From an uncultured Butyrivibrio sp. (GTDB lineage Bacteria; Bacillota; Clostridia; Lachnospirales; Lachnospiraceae), in contig NZ_CAMVPU010000003.1 in NCBI RefSeq assembly GCF_947169445.1, forward strand, positions 113,623-177,622: a DNA stretch of 64,000 bases. Reading direction: 5' to 3'. The notes below the pieces were generated by a model that did not search any database, had not been told where the DNA came from, and worked only from the letters and a program-made list of their open reading frames with translations. Made by a program: the position numbers and the translations under genes. This document shows positions 29,709 to 37,588 of this stretch, piece by piece. The first letter of the stretch is position 1. Every line of letters begins with the position of its first letter.

Positions 29709-32231
29709 ATGATTTTTCATGATCAAGACGTTGTCGAACAGGGTGCGAATGAAGATCCCAAGGCGAAAACTGTAAACGAGGAAGCTAAACCTGAGCCGAA
29801 GCCACAGGCAGGAATGAAGCTGGGATTAGTATTACCCAAGGAGCCTATTTATGTAAACTATAAAGGATACGAAATATTGCTGGATGATGATATCCTGGCA
29901 ACTATTCAGGCGATAGAAGTGGTTCGGGCCAAGGAAAAAGTAGGTCAGAAGGAAGAACCTCCAAAGAAGCCTATAGTTGAATTGGTGAAACCTGCCGAAG
30001 CCCCAAAAGAGGAGCAGCCACCAAAAGAGCCTGATAAAGCCGGACAACCTGAAGGTGAGGTAGTAGAACAGCCAAAAGCGCCTGTTGAAAAACCAAAGGA
30101 CCAGCCGGAAGTGGCTCAGCCGCCGGTAGTGCAGCCAGTAGTGGAACCGCCGGTAGCACAGCCACAGGTAGCAGTACCGCCAGCAGCACCGCCTCAGGTG
30201 GCGGCTCCGGAAGATGCGCTGGCAAAAAAAGCAAGACGAAGGGCTCAGAAACTAGCCAGAAGAGAAGCAAGGCGCAAGGCGGCAGATCAAAACAGAATTA
30301 TAGCCTATGGTAATGAGGCGGACGAGGATTCTTTTGCTAAGGCCAACAATGAGGCGGATTTTCTGGTTACAAGGCCTGCAGCCGGAAGTGTTCTTAGTGG
30401 CATGGAAAAAGCGGAAGATGAAGGACATGAGAAGACTCCTGTATTTGAGACCCATTCGTTCTTTGACGGTATTATGGGGCAGAGCAGCTATATCGGACTT
30501 CGCTATACTAAGAAAAAAGCGGATGGTTCTTTTGAGAGAAAGCGTGTAAGAGTCGGCTTTGGCAGTGGAGGAAGCGGACCTATCGGACAGGGAAGATTGT
30601 CGGATCAGGATGCTTCTACGCCTCAGGCCTCTACAGAGACTCCAATTACGGTAGCCAGGTTTAACCAGGTCGTTACGGCAGTTGAAAATACTCAAAACAA
30701 CATAGAAAATGTCGGTGGCTGGAGTAAGTACAATATTTTCAAGCGTTTGTTCGGAAATGGTAAGGGTGCAAACACGGAATTTAGCGGAAAATATAATGCC
30801 CTTACCAATAATAGTAATGACTTTGTAATTGCCATGGCCAGAGCTGCAGGAGTAGCTGCACCTGAAATGCTCCATAAATCAATCTGGGGACCTAAGAAAG
30901 CTGTACAGCAGATGATGGAAGATGCCGCGACCACCAATGCGAACACTAATACCAGAGTATTCCTTGGCGGAGGTATTACCAATCTGGATGAGGCGCAGAT
31001 AGAGGGTTCCTTTGATAATATGATCAGAGAAGCACTCCAAAGGGATAATATTGATAGTTCTATGTATCCGGAGCTGGACCAGATGATTGGTCAGATTACT
31101 AAGGACGTAGATAATATACGCTTGTGGAATGCGGAGCTTAGAAGAGATCCAAGATATCAAAGACCGGACAGACTTCCCAAGAGACCGCAGGCTATATTTA
31201 ATGCGGTCAGAAGACATCTGCATACTGCTATGGCAATTGATATAGGTAAAAAGCATGCTAATCTTAATAAAACGCTTATGAAAGTGGATGTTTACGCATC
31301 CAGATTTTTACGGACGATGAAGCCGATAAGGACAGCTGACTCAGTCGGTGAAGACGAACTTAAAGATACTCTTGATACTTTGACAGAGGTTGAAACAAAT
31401 TTCCTTAGAGCCCGCGAACAGGCTCAGCAGCCTGCGGGTGAAGGACAGCAACAGCCGGTGGCAGAAGAAGGGCAGGCTGGCGAGGGACAGCAGCAGGGCG
31501 AGGAGCACCCGCAAAATCCTGAGCCTCCAAACCAAGTACAACAAGAACCTCAAGTACAGAATCCGCCTGCAAATCAACCGCCACAGGAGCTGACGACGGC
31601 TCAGCTTTTGGCTGATGGAAATATTAATATGGACAAACTTGGTGATGTGGGTGAACTTATCTACTTGTACAGCAGTGAGGGAAGTAAAGTACTACGTTCA
31701 CAGGCTTCATCAACTGATAGTGAGCGATTAACCTCACTGGTGGCTATTACTGAAAAACTGGAAGATGATGCGAATACGAAGGTTAACCAGATTTTGACTC
31801 GCTATATAGCAAAAAGAGCTCATCTTAGCAGTGATCAGATAGCAAAGCTTCTTACTCTATCGGTTCTTTGCGCAACTTCGCTATCCAGACTTGTTGATAT
31901 CTATAAAAGGAAGTGGACCATAGATCAGGAAGATGAAGAAGCAAAAAGACAGGTGGAGGAAGAAGAAAATGCCTATGTCCGTGATAGCTGGAACAGCCCT
32001 GATTGGGAATCGGCCAAGCAGCACAGACCGGGTGAAACTGCAGAGGAATGGGTTGAGAGAATTGATATGTATATGAGTCGAATGGCAAATTCCACCAATC
32101 AGCGATTGCCTCTTAGAGAAAGACAGAAGGCTTTAGCTGAAAGGCTGGCAGCTGCGCTTAGAACGAGAATAGATGCTCTTAGAGCTGCAGCACAGCCGCA
32201 GCAGCCGCCTCAACCACAGGCTCAGGCATAA
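29709..32231 (+). CDS. 840-residue Pro/Gln-rich protein of the CIS operon, unknown function
   Basis: The N-terminal 200 residues are Pro/Glu/Ala/Val-rich and presumably disordered, ending in a strongly basic Arg/Lys/Ala helix (about 175-200). A globular part (about 220-560) contains a Gly-rich turn, and a second Gln/Pro/Glu-rich linker (about 570-625) leads to a helical C-terminal domain that ends in another Pro/Gln tail. A GGAG ribosome site precedes the ATG. No family was recognised. Its place after the 2609-residue protein and before the second AAA+ gene suggests these three work together, for example ATPase, adaptor and cargo. Confidence 0.65.
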   Translation: MIFHDQDVVEQGANEDPKAKTVNEEAKPEPKPQAGMKLGLVLPKEPIYVNYKGYEILLDDDILATIQAIEVVRAKEKVGQKEEPPKKPIVELVKPAEAPKEEQPPKEPDKAGQPEGEVVEQPKAPVEKPKDQPEVAQPPVVQPVVEPPVAQPQVAVPPAAPPQVAAPEDALAKKARRRAQKLARREARRKAADQNRIIAYGNEADEDSFAKANNEADFLVTRPAAGSVLSGMEKAEDEGHEKTPVFETHSFFDGIMGQSSYIGLRYTKKKADGSFERKRVRVGFGSGGSGPIGQGRLSDQDASTPQASTETPITVARFNQVVTAVENTQNNIENVGGWSKYNIFKRLFGNGKGANTEFSGKYNALTNNSNDFVIAMARAAGVAAPEMLHKSIWGPKKAVQQMMEDAATTNANTNTRVFLGGGITNLDEAQIEGSFDNMIREALQRDNIDSSMYPELDQMIGQITKDVDNIRLWNAELRRDPRYQRPDRLPKRPQAIFNAVRRHLHTAMAIDIGKKHANLNKTLMKVDVYASRFLRTMKPIRTADSVGEDELKDTLDTLTEVETNFLRAREQAQQPAGEGQQQPVAEEGQAGEGQQQGEEHPQNPEPPNQVQQEPQVQNPPANQPPQELTTAQLLADGNINMDKLGDVGELIYLYSSEGSKVLRSQASSTDSERLTSLVAITEKLEDDANTKVNQILTRYIAKRAHLSSDQIAKLLTLSVLCATSLSRLVDIYKRKWTIDQEDEEAKRQVEEEENAYVRDSWNSPDWESAKQHRPGETAEEWVERIDMYMSRMANSTNQRLPLRERQKALAERLAAALRTRIDALRAAAQPQQPPQPQAQA

Positions 32232-32274
32232 TATATAACACATATAACAATATAAACATAAAACGGAGAGTAAA

Positions 32275-34299
32275 ATGGGGCACACTAGCATAATGATGCT
32301 GGCTGAAATAGGAGGAATGAAACTTGAGAAGGCACTGCATGGTAAAATACCGCAGGAGCTGCTTGATAAGTACAGATATTATTTGAGCAGCCTGCTTTCC
32401 GAGGAAGAAATCAGACAGCGTGAGTACTATGAATTGGTATCGGGACAGGAAGATGACTACATAAAGTTTTTTATTGCTAATTGTGAATCGGAAATTGCAT
32501 TGTGTCTGGTAGAACTCATCATGTTGAGGCTTGCGGAACCCGGGATAGGAATACTGCTGGATATGGTTTCTCCCGGGAATGGTGAGGGTGTCAGTATTAT
32601 CACGGCAGCAAAGGTTGCCGGAGAGTTTGAATCCCTTGAAGATGCGATTCTTCCTATGAGCAAGGCCAAAGAAACGGCAGATTTTTTGCTGGAGCACTTA
32701 GGCAGTGAGTCCAAAGAGTTTTATAAAAGCGTTTATACAGCTGATGACTATCTTCTTAACTTTCTTGCAGGGGGATGGCCAGAGGATTTTGGTCTTAAGG
32801 AAGAGGTAGAACGATATAATCCATGGGAAGACGAATCTGAAGTTTATGGAATAGAAGACGAGGTCAAAAAACTGGCAGATAATATCGAAGGTCTTTTATA
32901 TAGCGAGCATCAGGAACTCTTTAGCATCCTGATTGGAGGCGATAAGGAAAGCGGCAGATATACTCTTGCCAGATCCGCTGCCAAGGAACTGAATATCCCT
33001 CTTTTGACTGTGGGATTTGAGAATCTTCTGGTTGATAATACGTCCAAAAATTCGATTCGCCTGATAGTCAGAAACTGTGCGCTTGAAGCAAGAGCTCTTT
33101 GTATCAGAAATATTACAAAGGGTAAAGATACAGAGTATTTGATCCGACATATTAATAAGATCTATAGAAAGCACTGCGCTCTGCCGCTGTTTCTTTTGAC
33201 ACAAAAGGATGTTAAACTCGCGCCTTCGTTGTCAGAGGCCTATATTTCAGTGAAAATTCCTGAGGATGAGAGAATCTCCAAGGCATTGTGGCAGGGGCTT
33301 TTGCCGGCAGAATATAGTGATATGGCTATGTCGCTATCATCCAAAATGAAACTGAAGGCAGGGCAGATATACCGCGTTTCCAAAGAGTGTAAGGCACTGA
33401 CAAAGGCAGGAGAAATCCTGGATGAACATCGTATTTGTAAGCTTTGCTACGAAATTCTGGACGATGGCCGATATGAGAATGTTAAGTGGGTGAGCCCTGG
33501 CTTTGATCTATCCGACCTGAAAATCGATGCGCATAATATGGGCATTTTGCAGGATGTTATCAATCAGGTTGAAAAACGTGGACAGGTCTATGATGACTGG
33601 AATCTTAGAAGTCGTTACGCATATGGCAGATGCGTTTCTGTTATTCTGGCAGGTCCTCCCGGGACCGGTAAGACCATGACGGTTCATGCTCTTGCAAGCA
33701 GGCTTGGTCTTGAGCTTTATAAGGTGGATCTGTCACAGATTGCAGATAAGTATATCGGCGAGACGGAAAAGCGTCTTGAGGAAGTTTTTGCCAAGGCTGA
33801 AAAAAGTAATATGATTCTCTTTTTCGATGAGGCTGATGCGGTAATGGGAAAGAGAGGTGAAGTCAAGGATGCCCATGATAAATATGCTAATACCCAGATT
33901 TCTTTTATCTTGCAACGTATCGAGGAATATGACGGGATAGTTCTTTTGGCTACAAATAATTTGCAGAATATAGATACAGCTTTTATGCGAAGGATCAGAT
34001 ATGTGGTAAGCTTCCAGATGCCGGATAAGGATGTTAGAAAAGAGATCTGGGCGGGCGCCTTTGGAGGAGATGTTCCTGTTTCAGAGGATATAGACTTTGA
34101 TTATCTGGCAGAGACTTTTGAGTTCTCCGGAGGTGAGATAAAGAATGTGGTTCTAAACGCTGTCTTTTATGGCGCAGGTGATGGCGGAATAGTCGAAATG
34201 AAACACGTCATGAAGGCAGTTTACAGAGAACTTACTAAACTAAGACCGGTAACTTTAGCTGGTAATTATGGAAAATATTCATACATGCTGCGAGAATGA
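32275..34299 (+). CDS. CIS-associated AAA+ ATPase (Afp15-like), second copy
   Basis: 674 residues, paralogue of the product at 12493. The C-terminal AAA+ module has Walker A AGPPGTGKT (about residue 458), Walker B MILFFDEAD (about 512) and AFMRRIRYVVSF with the arginine pair. The first 400 residues are alpha-helical and not recognised; around residues 215-300 there is a second P-loop-like fold (SILIGGDKESGRYTLARSAA) without a standard Walker A, perhaps a degenerate AAA domain. Afp15-class ATPases are needed for stable particles. It is the last gene of the CIS unit; a new promoter starts 6 bases after its stop codon. Confidence 0.82.
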   Translation: MGHTSIMMLAEIGGMKLEKALHGKIPQELLDKYRYYLSSLLSEEEIRQREYYELVSGQEDDYIKFFIANCESEIALCLVELIMLRLAEPGIGILLDMVSPGNGEGVSIITAAKVAGEFESLEDAILPMSKAKETADFLLEHLGSESKEFYKSVYTADDYLLNFLAGGWPEDFGLKEEVERYNPWEDESEVYGIEDEVKKLADNIEGLLYSEHQELFSILIGGDKESGRYTLARSAAKELNIPLLTVGFENLLVDNTSKNSIRLIVRNCALEARALCIRNITKGKDTEYLIRHINKIYRKHCALPLFLLTQKDVKLAPSLSEAYISVKIPEDERISKALWQGLLPAEYSDMAMSLSSKMKLKAGQIYRVSKECKALTKAGEILDEHRICKLCYEILDDGRYENVKWVSPGFDLSDLKIDAHNMGILQDVINQVEKRGQVYDDWNLRSRYAYGRCVSVILAGPPGTGKTMTVHALASRLGLELYKVDLSQIADKYIGETEKRLEEVFAKAEKSNMILFFDEADAVMGKRGEVKDAHDKYANTQISFILQRIEEYDGIVLLATNNLQNIDTAFMRRIRYVVSFQMPDKDVRKEIWAGAFGGDVPVSEDIDFDYLAETFEFSGGEIKNVVLNAVFYGAGDGGIVEMKHVMKAVYRELTKLRPVTLAGNYGKYSYMLRE

Positions 34300-34304
34300 T
34301 TTTT

Positions 34305-34333
34305 TTGCCACATTTATGTTATGTTCGTATAAA
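34305..34333 (+). promoter_or_regulatory. Sigma-A-type promoter of peptide/SpoIIE module 1
   Basis: A -35 box TTGCCA (34305-34310), a 17-base spacer and a -10 box TATAAA (34328-34333). The nine bases TTGCCACAT and the segment TGTTCGTATAAA are shared with the promoter at 37070, while the eight bases between them differ, so the shared parts look functional. Confidence 0.75.
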
Positions 34334-34364
34334 TAAATAGAACGTCCATTAGGAGGGAAACGAT

Positions 34365-34529
34365 ATGTGTAAAGAAAAATCAAATGAAAATATAGGTGAA
34401 TTAGATGATGAAAAATTAAAGGATATTGTGGGAGGAAATTTTAATGGAGGTATTTGCCAGGAGGACAAGACAAATAATCAGTTATACTTGCCTAATCCCG
34501 TGAACAAAGGCAGTAGAATATGTAAATAA
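34365..34529 (+). CDS. Double-glycine leader peptide, module 1 (54 residues)
   Basis: AGGAGGG lies nine bases before the ATG. The first half is an acidic leader ending LDDEKLKDIVGG, the pattern recognised by C39 peptidase exporters in bacteriocin-type and other double-glycine peptides. The second half has two Cys and the motif CQEDKTNN, which aligns with GQDEETRN and GQDDETGN in the two peptides of module 2. Its promoter is immediately upstream and a SpoIIE-type phosphatase gene is 24 bases downstream. No modification enzyme or C39 transporter is adjacent. Likely a secreted signal or small effector peptide; function unknown. Confidence 0.7.
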   Translation: MCKEKSNENIGELDDEKLKDIVGGNFNGGICQEDKTNNQLYLPNPVNKGSRICK

Positions 34530-34553
34530 TAACTAAAGGTATGACAAATTAAA

Positions 34554-36257
34554 ATGAATGACAATCATGAAATTAAAAATCACTCAGGGTCAATAAAGAG
34601 GGTGGCAGCAATTGCCATCCTCATTGGTGCACTTATGTTCATGTTTTTAATGATTGTGATTGAGGCTGTTTTTTTATTCTTCCCAACGATGAGGGATGAA
34701 AAAAAAGATGCTGCAGCTGAAATAGAATATGTAACAGTGTTGATCGAACATAATTATCTTACCGGTTTATCTGACATGGTAAAAGAGATTTACTATAATA
34801 CTCCGGAAGAAATAAGAAAAGACCAATATTCTGCCAATTATAGGGATCTTTATATATCTCTTTTGAATGAAGATTATCTTGATGCCAGGTATTATCTTTA
34901 CAAGTGCCGTGAATATACCTGGATTCACAATGTAGTGCTGGCTTTTTATGATGAAGAATATAGGAGACTTGTCTGCATCGTCGACGGAAATACCAACGAT
35001 GAAGCGCTTTTGCCGGGGCAGTGGCTTTCAACTGATGCCGGAGAAGTTGATGATATATATACTATAAGAAAAACTGCAGCTTCTGATTGGTACATGCCAA
35101 TTGGTTACGGGAAGGTATCAGGCTGGAATTCGACTAACTATATTCCTATTTATGACGACAATAACGAGGTTATGGGGTATGCATGTGTCAATATTCCGTT
35201 AAATGCACTTTTTACTCAGGTTTTGATGTTCTTACAGATATACGTGCCAACCATGCTGGTTATTTTGGCTATTTATATCTATTTTGGATTTAAATATCTA
35301 GATAATAGATTACTTAACAATATAAACAAATTATCCGGGGCGGCCGCTAAATATTCAAATGTTGATAATGTAAAAATCGAGGAAAGCACTTCTTATTTTA
35401 AAGATCTTAATATTTATACGGAGGATGAGTTCCAGGATCTGTGGGAAACCATGGTGAATATGGAGAACGATATTTCCCTTGCTATGAAGCAGGTAAAAGA
35501 ATCTGCCTCAAAAGAAGCGCGGATAAGTACTGAACTGGAGGTGGCCAAGAAAATTCAGATGGATGCACTTCCTTCTGTTTTCCCGGCTTTTCCTGACAGA
35601 ACCGATTTTGATATCTATGCCAACATGATGCCTGCCAAGGAAATAAGCGGCGATTTTTATGATTTCTTTATGATAGATGATTATCACTTGGGACTTGCAA
35701 TTGCTGATGTTTCGGGCAAAGGCGTTCCGGCAGCTCTTTTCATGATGATCAGTAAAAAACTTCTTCGAATCAGGACGATGGGAGGCGGTAAACCTTCGGA
35801 GATTCTTGCGAGCCTCAATGACAGACTTTGTGAAGGAAATACAGAAACTATGTTTGTAACTGTGTGGCTTGGAATTCTCGATACGAGAACAGGAGAGGTC
35901 ATTGCAGCAAATGCCGGTCATGAATTTCCGTTTATCACTGATGAAGCTGGTCAGTTCCGATTATTTAAGGATCCGCATGGACTTATGTGCGGAGCCTTTG
36001 AAAATATGTCGTATGTTGATTACACAATACAAATCCCCAAGGGTGGCAAACTCTTTGTGTACACTGATGGAGTTGCTGAAGCTCAGGACAAAGATGAAGA
36101 ACTCTTTGGCCTTGATCGTCTTGAAGAGAGCCTTAATAAATACTCTGATGCAACGCCCAGGGAAGTGATAGAGGGTATACATGGTGAAATAGCCGCCTTC
36201 GAAAAAGGCACGGAGAGATTTGACGATATTACAATGCTCTGTGTCTGCTACAAATAA
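34554..36257 (+). CDS. Membrane SpoIIE-type (PP2C) serine phosphatase, module 1
   Basis: 567 residues: TM helix (about 16-42), an extracytoplasmic sensing domain (about 45-218) of Cache-like size, TM helix (about 222-247), a HAMP-like linker with coiled coil, and a C-terminal SpoIIE/PP2C domain (about 325-567). Metal-binding acidic residues are present in SGDFYDFF, IADVSGKG, YTDGVAEA and FDDITML. RsbU/SpoIIE-type enzymes dephosphorylate STAS proteins, and one is encoded at 9743. The architecture suggests an outside signal, possibly the co-encoded peptide, controls phosphatase activity. Closely related to the product at 37585 along its full length. Confidence 0.85.
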   Translation: MNDNHEIKNHSGSIKRVAAIAILIGALMFMFLMIVIEAVFLFFPTMRDEKKDAAAEIEYVTVLIEHNYLTGLSDMVKEIYYNTPEEIRKDQYSANYRDLYISLLNEDYLDARYYLYKCREYTWIHNVVLAFYDEEYRRLVCIVDGNTNDEALLPGQWLSTDAGEVDDIYTIRKTAASDWYMPIGYGKVSGWNSTNYIPIYDDNNEVMGYACVNIPLNALFTQVLMFLQIYVPTMLVILAIYIYFGFKYLDNRLLNNINKLSGAAAKYSNVDNVKIEESTSYFKDLNIYTEDEFQDLWETMVNMENDISLAMKQVKESASKEARISTELEVAKKIQMDALPSVFPAFPDRTDFDIYANMMPAKEISGDFYDFFMIDDYHLGLAIADVSGKGVPAALFMMISKKLLRIRTMGGGKPSEILASLNDRLCEGNTETMFVTVWLGILDTRTGEVIAANAGHEFPFITDEAGQFRLFKDPHGLMCGAFENMSYVDYTIQIPKGGKLFVYTDGVAEAQDKDEELFGLDRLEESLNKYSDATPREVIEGIHGEIAAFEKGTERFDDITMLCVCYK

Positions 36258-36400
36258 GGCAAATCTATTATCAGGCTCATAAACCGGTAAGAGAGCAGGA
36301 GGCTGCCATAGGTCATGCCGTCAGAGCGGTTTACCTATATACAGGCAAGGGATCATAGCATTTATTCATATTTTCCAGGTGTTGTGCCCTTCATTTTTTT

Positions 36401-36919
36401 GAATACTCTAAAAAAGGCATTGCAGTCTTCTCAACAGGCCTTATTGGTAAACAACCAAATCCTATACTTGCTGAATTTGAGATCACTACTGAAGGTACGG
36501 TATCAAAATGTCCTGCTGGAAATGTTCCAAAGAGCACTTCTAACATAAAACAGACAAACAGCGCACGAGTATCTTTCACAAGAGAAACATGTGAAAACTG
36601 TCCGCACCGATGTGAATGCAATCCGAAGCTGAAGAAGCGGACTGCCACAATGGTTATATCCTTAAACTCCAAAAAACGTTTGTTAGGATCTTTGGAGATT
36701 CTGGATGATGATACCAGAAATAAAATCGGCAGAATCAGGAACGGTGTAGAGACTTCACCGTCAATCCTCAGAAATAAATATGGCGTTGATAAAATGCCTG
36801 TCCGTGGAAAGCTAAAGACAAAGTACCGCTTTGGCTTTAAAGTTGGTACCCAAAATTTCGCCAAACTGATGCGATTTATTAAAGGTAAATCGAAATGCTG
36901 GGCATTGGTTATGGAATGA
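36401..36919 (+). pseudogene. Remnant of an IS1182-like DDE transposase (C-terminal part)
   Basis: An open frame without a proper start encodes FEYSKKGIAVFSTGLIGKQP, then PILAEFEI, a CPAGN segment, a Cys cluster CENCPHRCECN, and the ending GVDKMPVRGKLKTKYRFGFK followed by VGTQNFAKLMRF. This order (TG-x-K-P, C-P-x-G, CxxC-type cluster, R-x-G-x-E-x-x-P-S-x-L-R-x-x-Y) is that of the C-terminal half of IS1182-family transposases. The N-terminal half with most of the catalytic core is gone and no terminal inverted repeats were recognised. It lies between two duplicated peptide/phosphatase modules. The rest of 36258-37069 holds nothing else I can assign. Confidence 0.7.
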
Positions 36920-37069
36920 CGGTAATAAAGGGGATGAATATGCTCCTCAATAAGGAAATCTGTCATCAAACATAGTTTTATTCAGTTATCAATGTTCAAA
37001 ATACATGTCAAGGTCACGTATAAATGTGACTTTTGGCATCTACATCATTAGAATAATTTATAAATATTA

Positions 37070-37098
37070 TTGCCACATAATATCTTTGTTCGTATAAA
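37070..37098 (+). promoter_or_regulatory. Sigma-A-type promoter of peptide/SpoIIE module 2
   Basis: TTGCCA (37070-37075), 17-base spacer, TATAAA (37093-37098). Same -35 block and same spacer end (TGTTCG) as the promoter at 34305. The following AAATAGA is also shared, so the two modules probably respond together. Confidence 0.75.
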
Positions 37099-37131
37099 AA
37101 AATAGATTTACAGATTAGGAGGACATTTCTT

Positions 37132-37368
37132 ATGAGTGATAAGGAAATGGAAATTAAGAACAAAGCTGCTCAGATTGATGAGAATTTAATGGATGTAACT
37201 GGTGGCATATTTGGTGCTTCAGAAGAACAGTACTCCAGCATGATGGGAAAATTTCAGAAGGCTCGAGAGTCAATATTGAGTTTTGGTATTGGGCAGGATG
37301 AAGAGACAAGAAATGTTAGTGTTTTAAATAATTATGCAAACAAAAAATCCAGGCCGCCTATTAAATAA
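37132..37368 (+). CDS. Double-glycine leader peptide, module 2, first peptide (78 residues)
   Basis: AGGAGG nine bases upstream of the ATG. The leader ends IDENLMDVTGG; the mature part has an amphipathic helix-like stretch (EQYSSMMGKFQKARESILSF) followed by GIGQDEETRN and a basic, Pro-containing tail. The GQDEETRN motif is shared with the other two peptides of the locus. It is co-transcribed with a second peptide and a phosphatase. Confidence 0.7.
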   Translation: MSDKEMEIKNKAAQIDENLMDVTGGIFGASEEQYSSMMGKFQKARESILSFGIGQDEETRNVSVLNNYANKKSRPPIK

Positions 37369-37393
37369 GATTGTGGAAATTTAGGGAAGCAGG

Positions 37394-37588
37394 ATGGATG
37401 ACATGAAAGATAAAGAGAAGATGAATATTTCAAATAATCTCATAGATGATGAATATCTTAAGGATGTAACCGGAGGCAAAGGGGGACGAGAAGGCGACGG
37501 CATTAAAACCCCATATGGTCAGGATGACGAAACCGGTAATGGCGGTTATCTTGGTGATCCGGAAAGTAAACCGTCAAAGGAGAAATGA
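37394..37588 (+). CDS. Double-glycine leader peptide, module 2, second peptide (64 residues)
   Basis: The leader ends DDEYLKDVTGG; the mature part is short, Gly/Asp-rich and contains YGQDDETGN, then a Lys/Ser/Pro tail. AGGGA six bases upstream supports the ATG at 37394; an ATG at 37403 is possible. The stop codon overlaps the phosphatase start (ATGA), and the phosphatase's AAAGGAG ribosome site lies within the peptide gene, so the two are translationally coupled. This ties peptide and phosphatase together functionally. Confidence 0.7.
   Translation: MDDMKDKEKMNISNNLIDDEYLKDVTGGKGGREGDGIKTPYGQDDETGNGGYLGDPESKPSKEK

Noticed and set aside
1..34299. Prophage or type VI secretion system
   Set aside because: No head, lysis, integrase or TssJLM membrane-complex genes; baseplate gene order and AAA+ ATPases fit an Afp/PVC-like CIS better.
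36315..36548. ORF overlapping the transposase remnant in another frame
   Set aside because: No ribosome site and no protein-like pattern; the transposase frame explains the segment.
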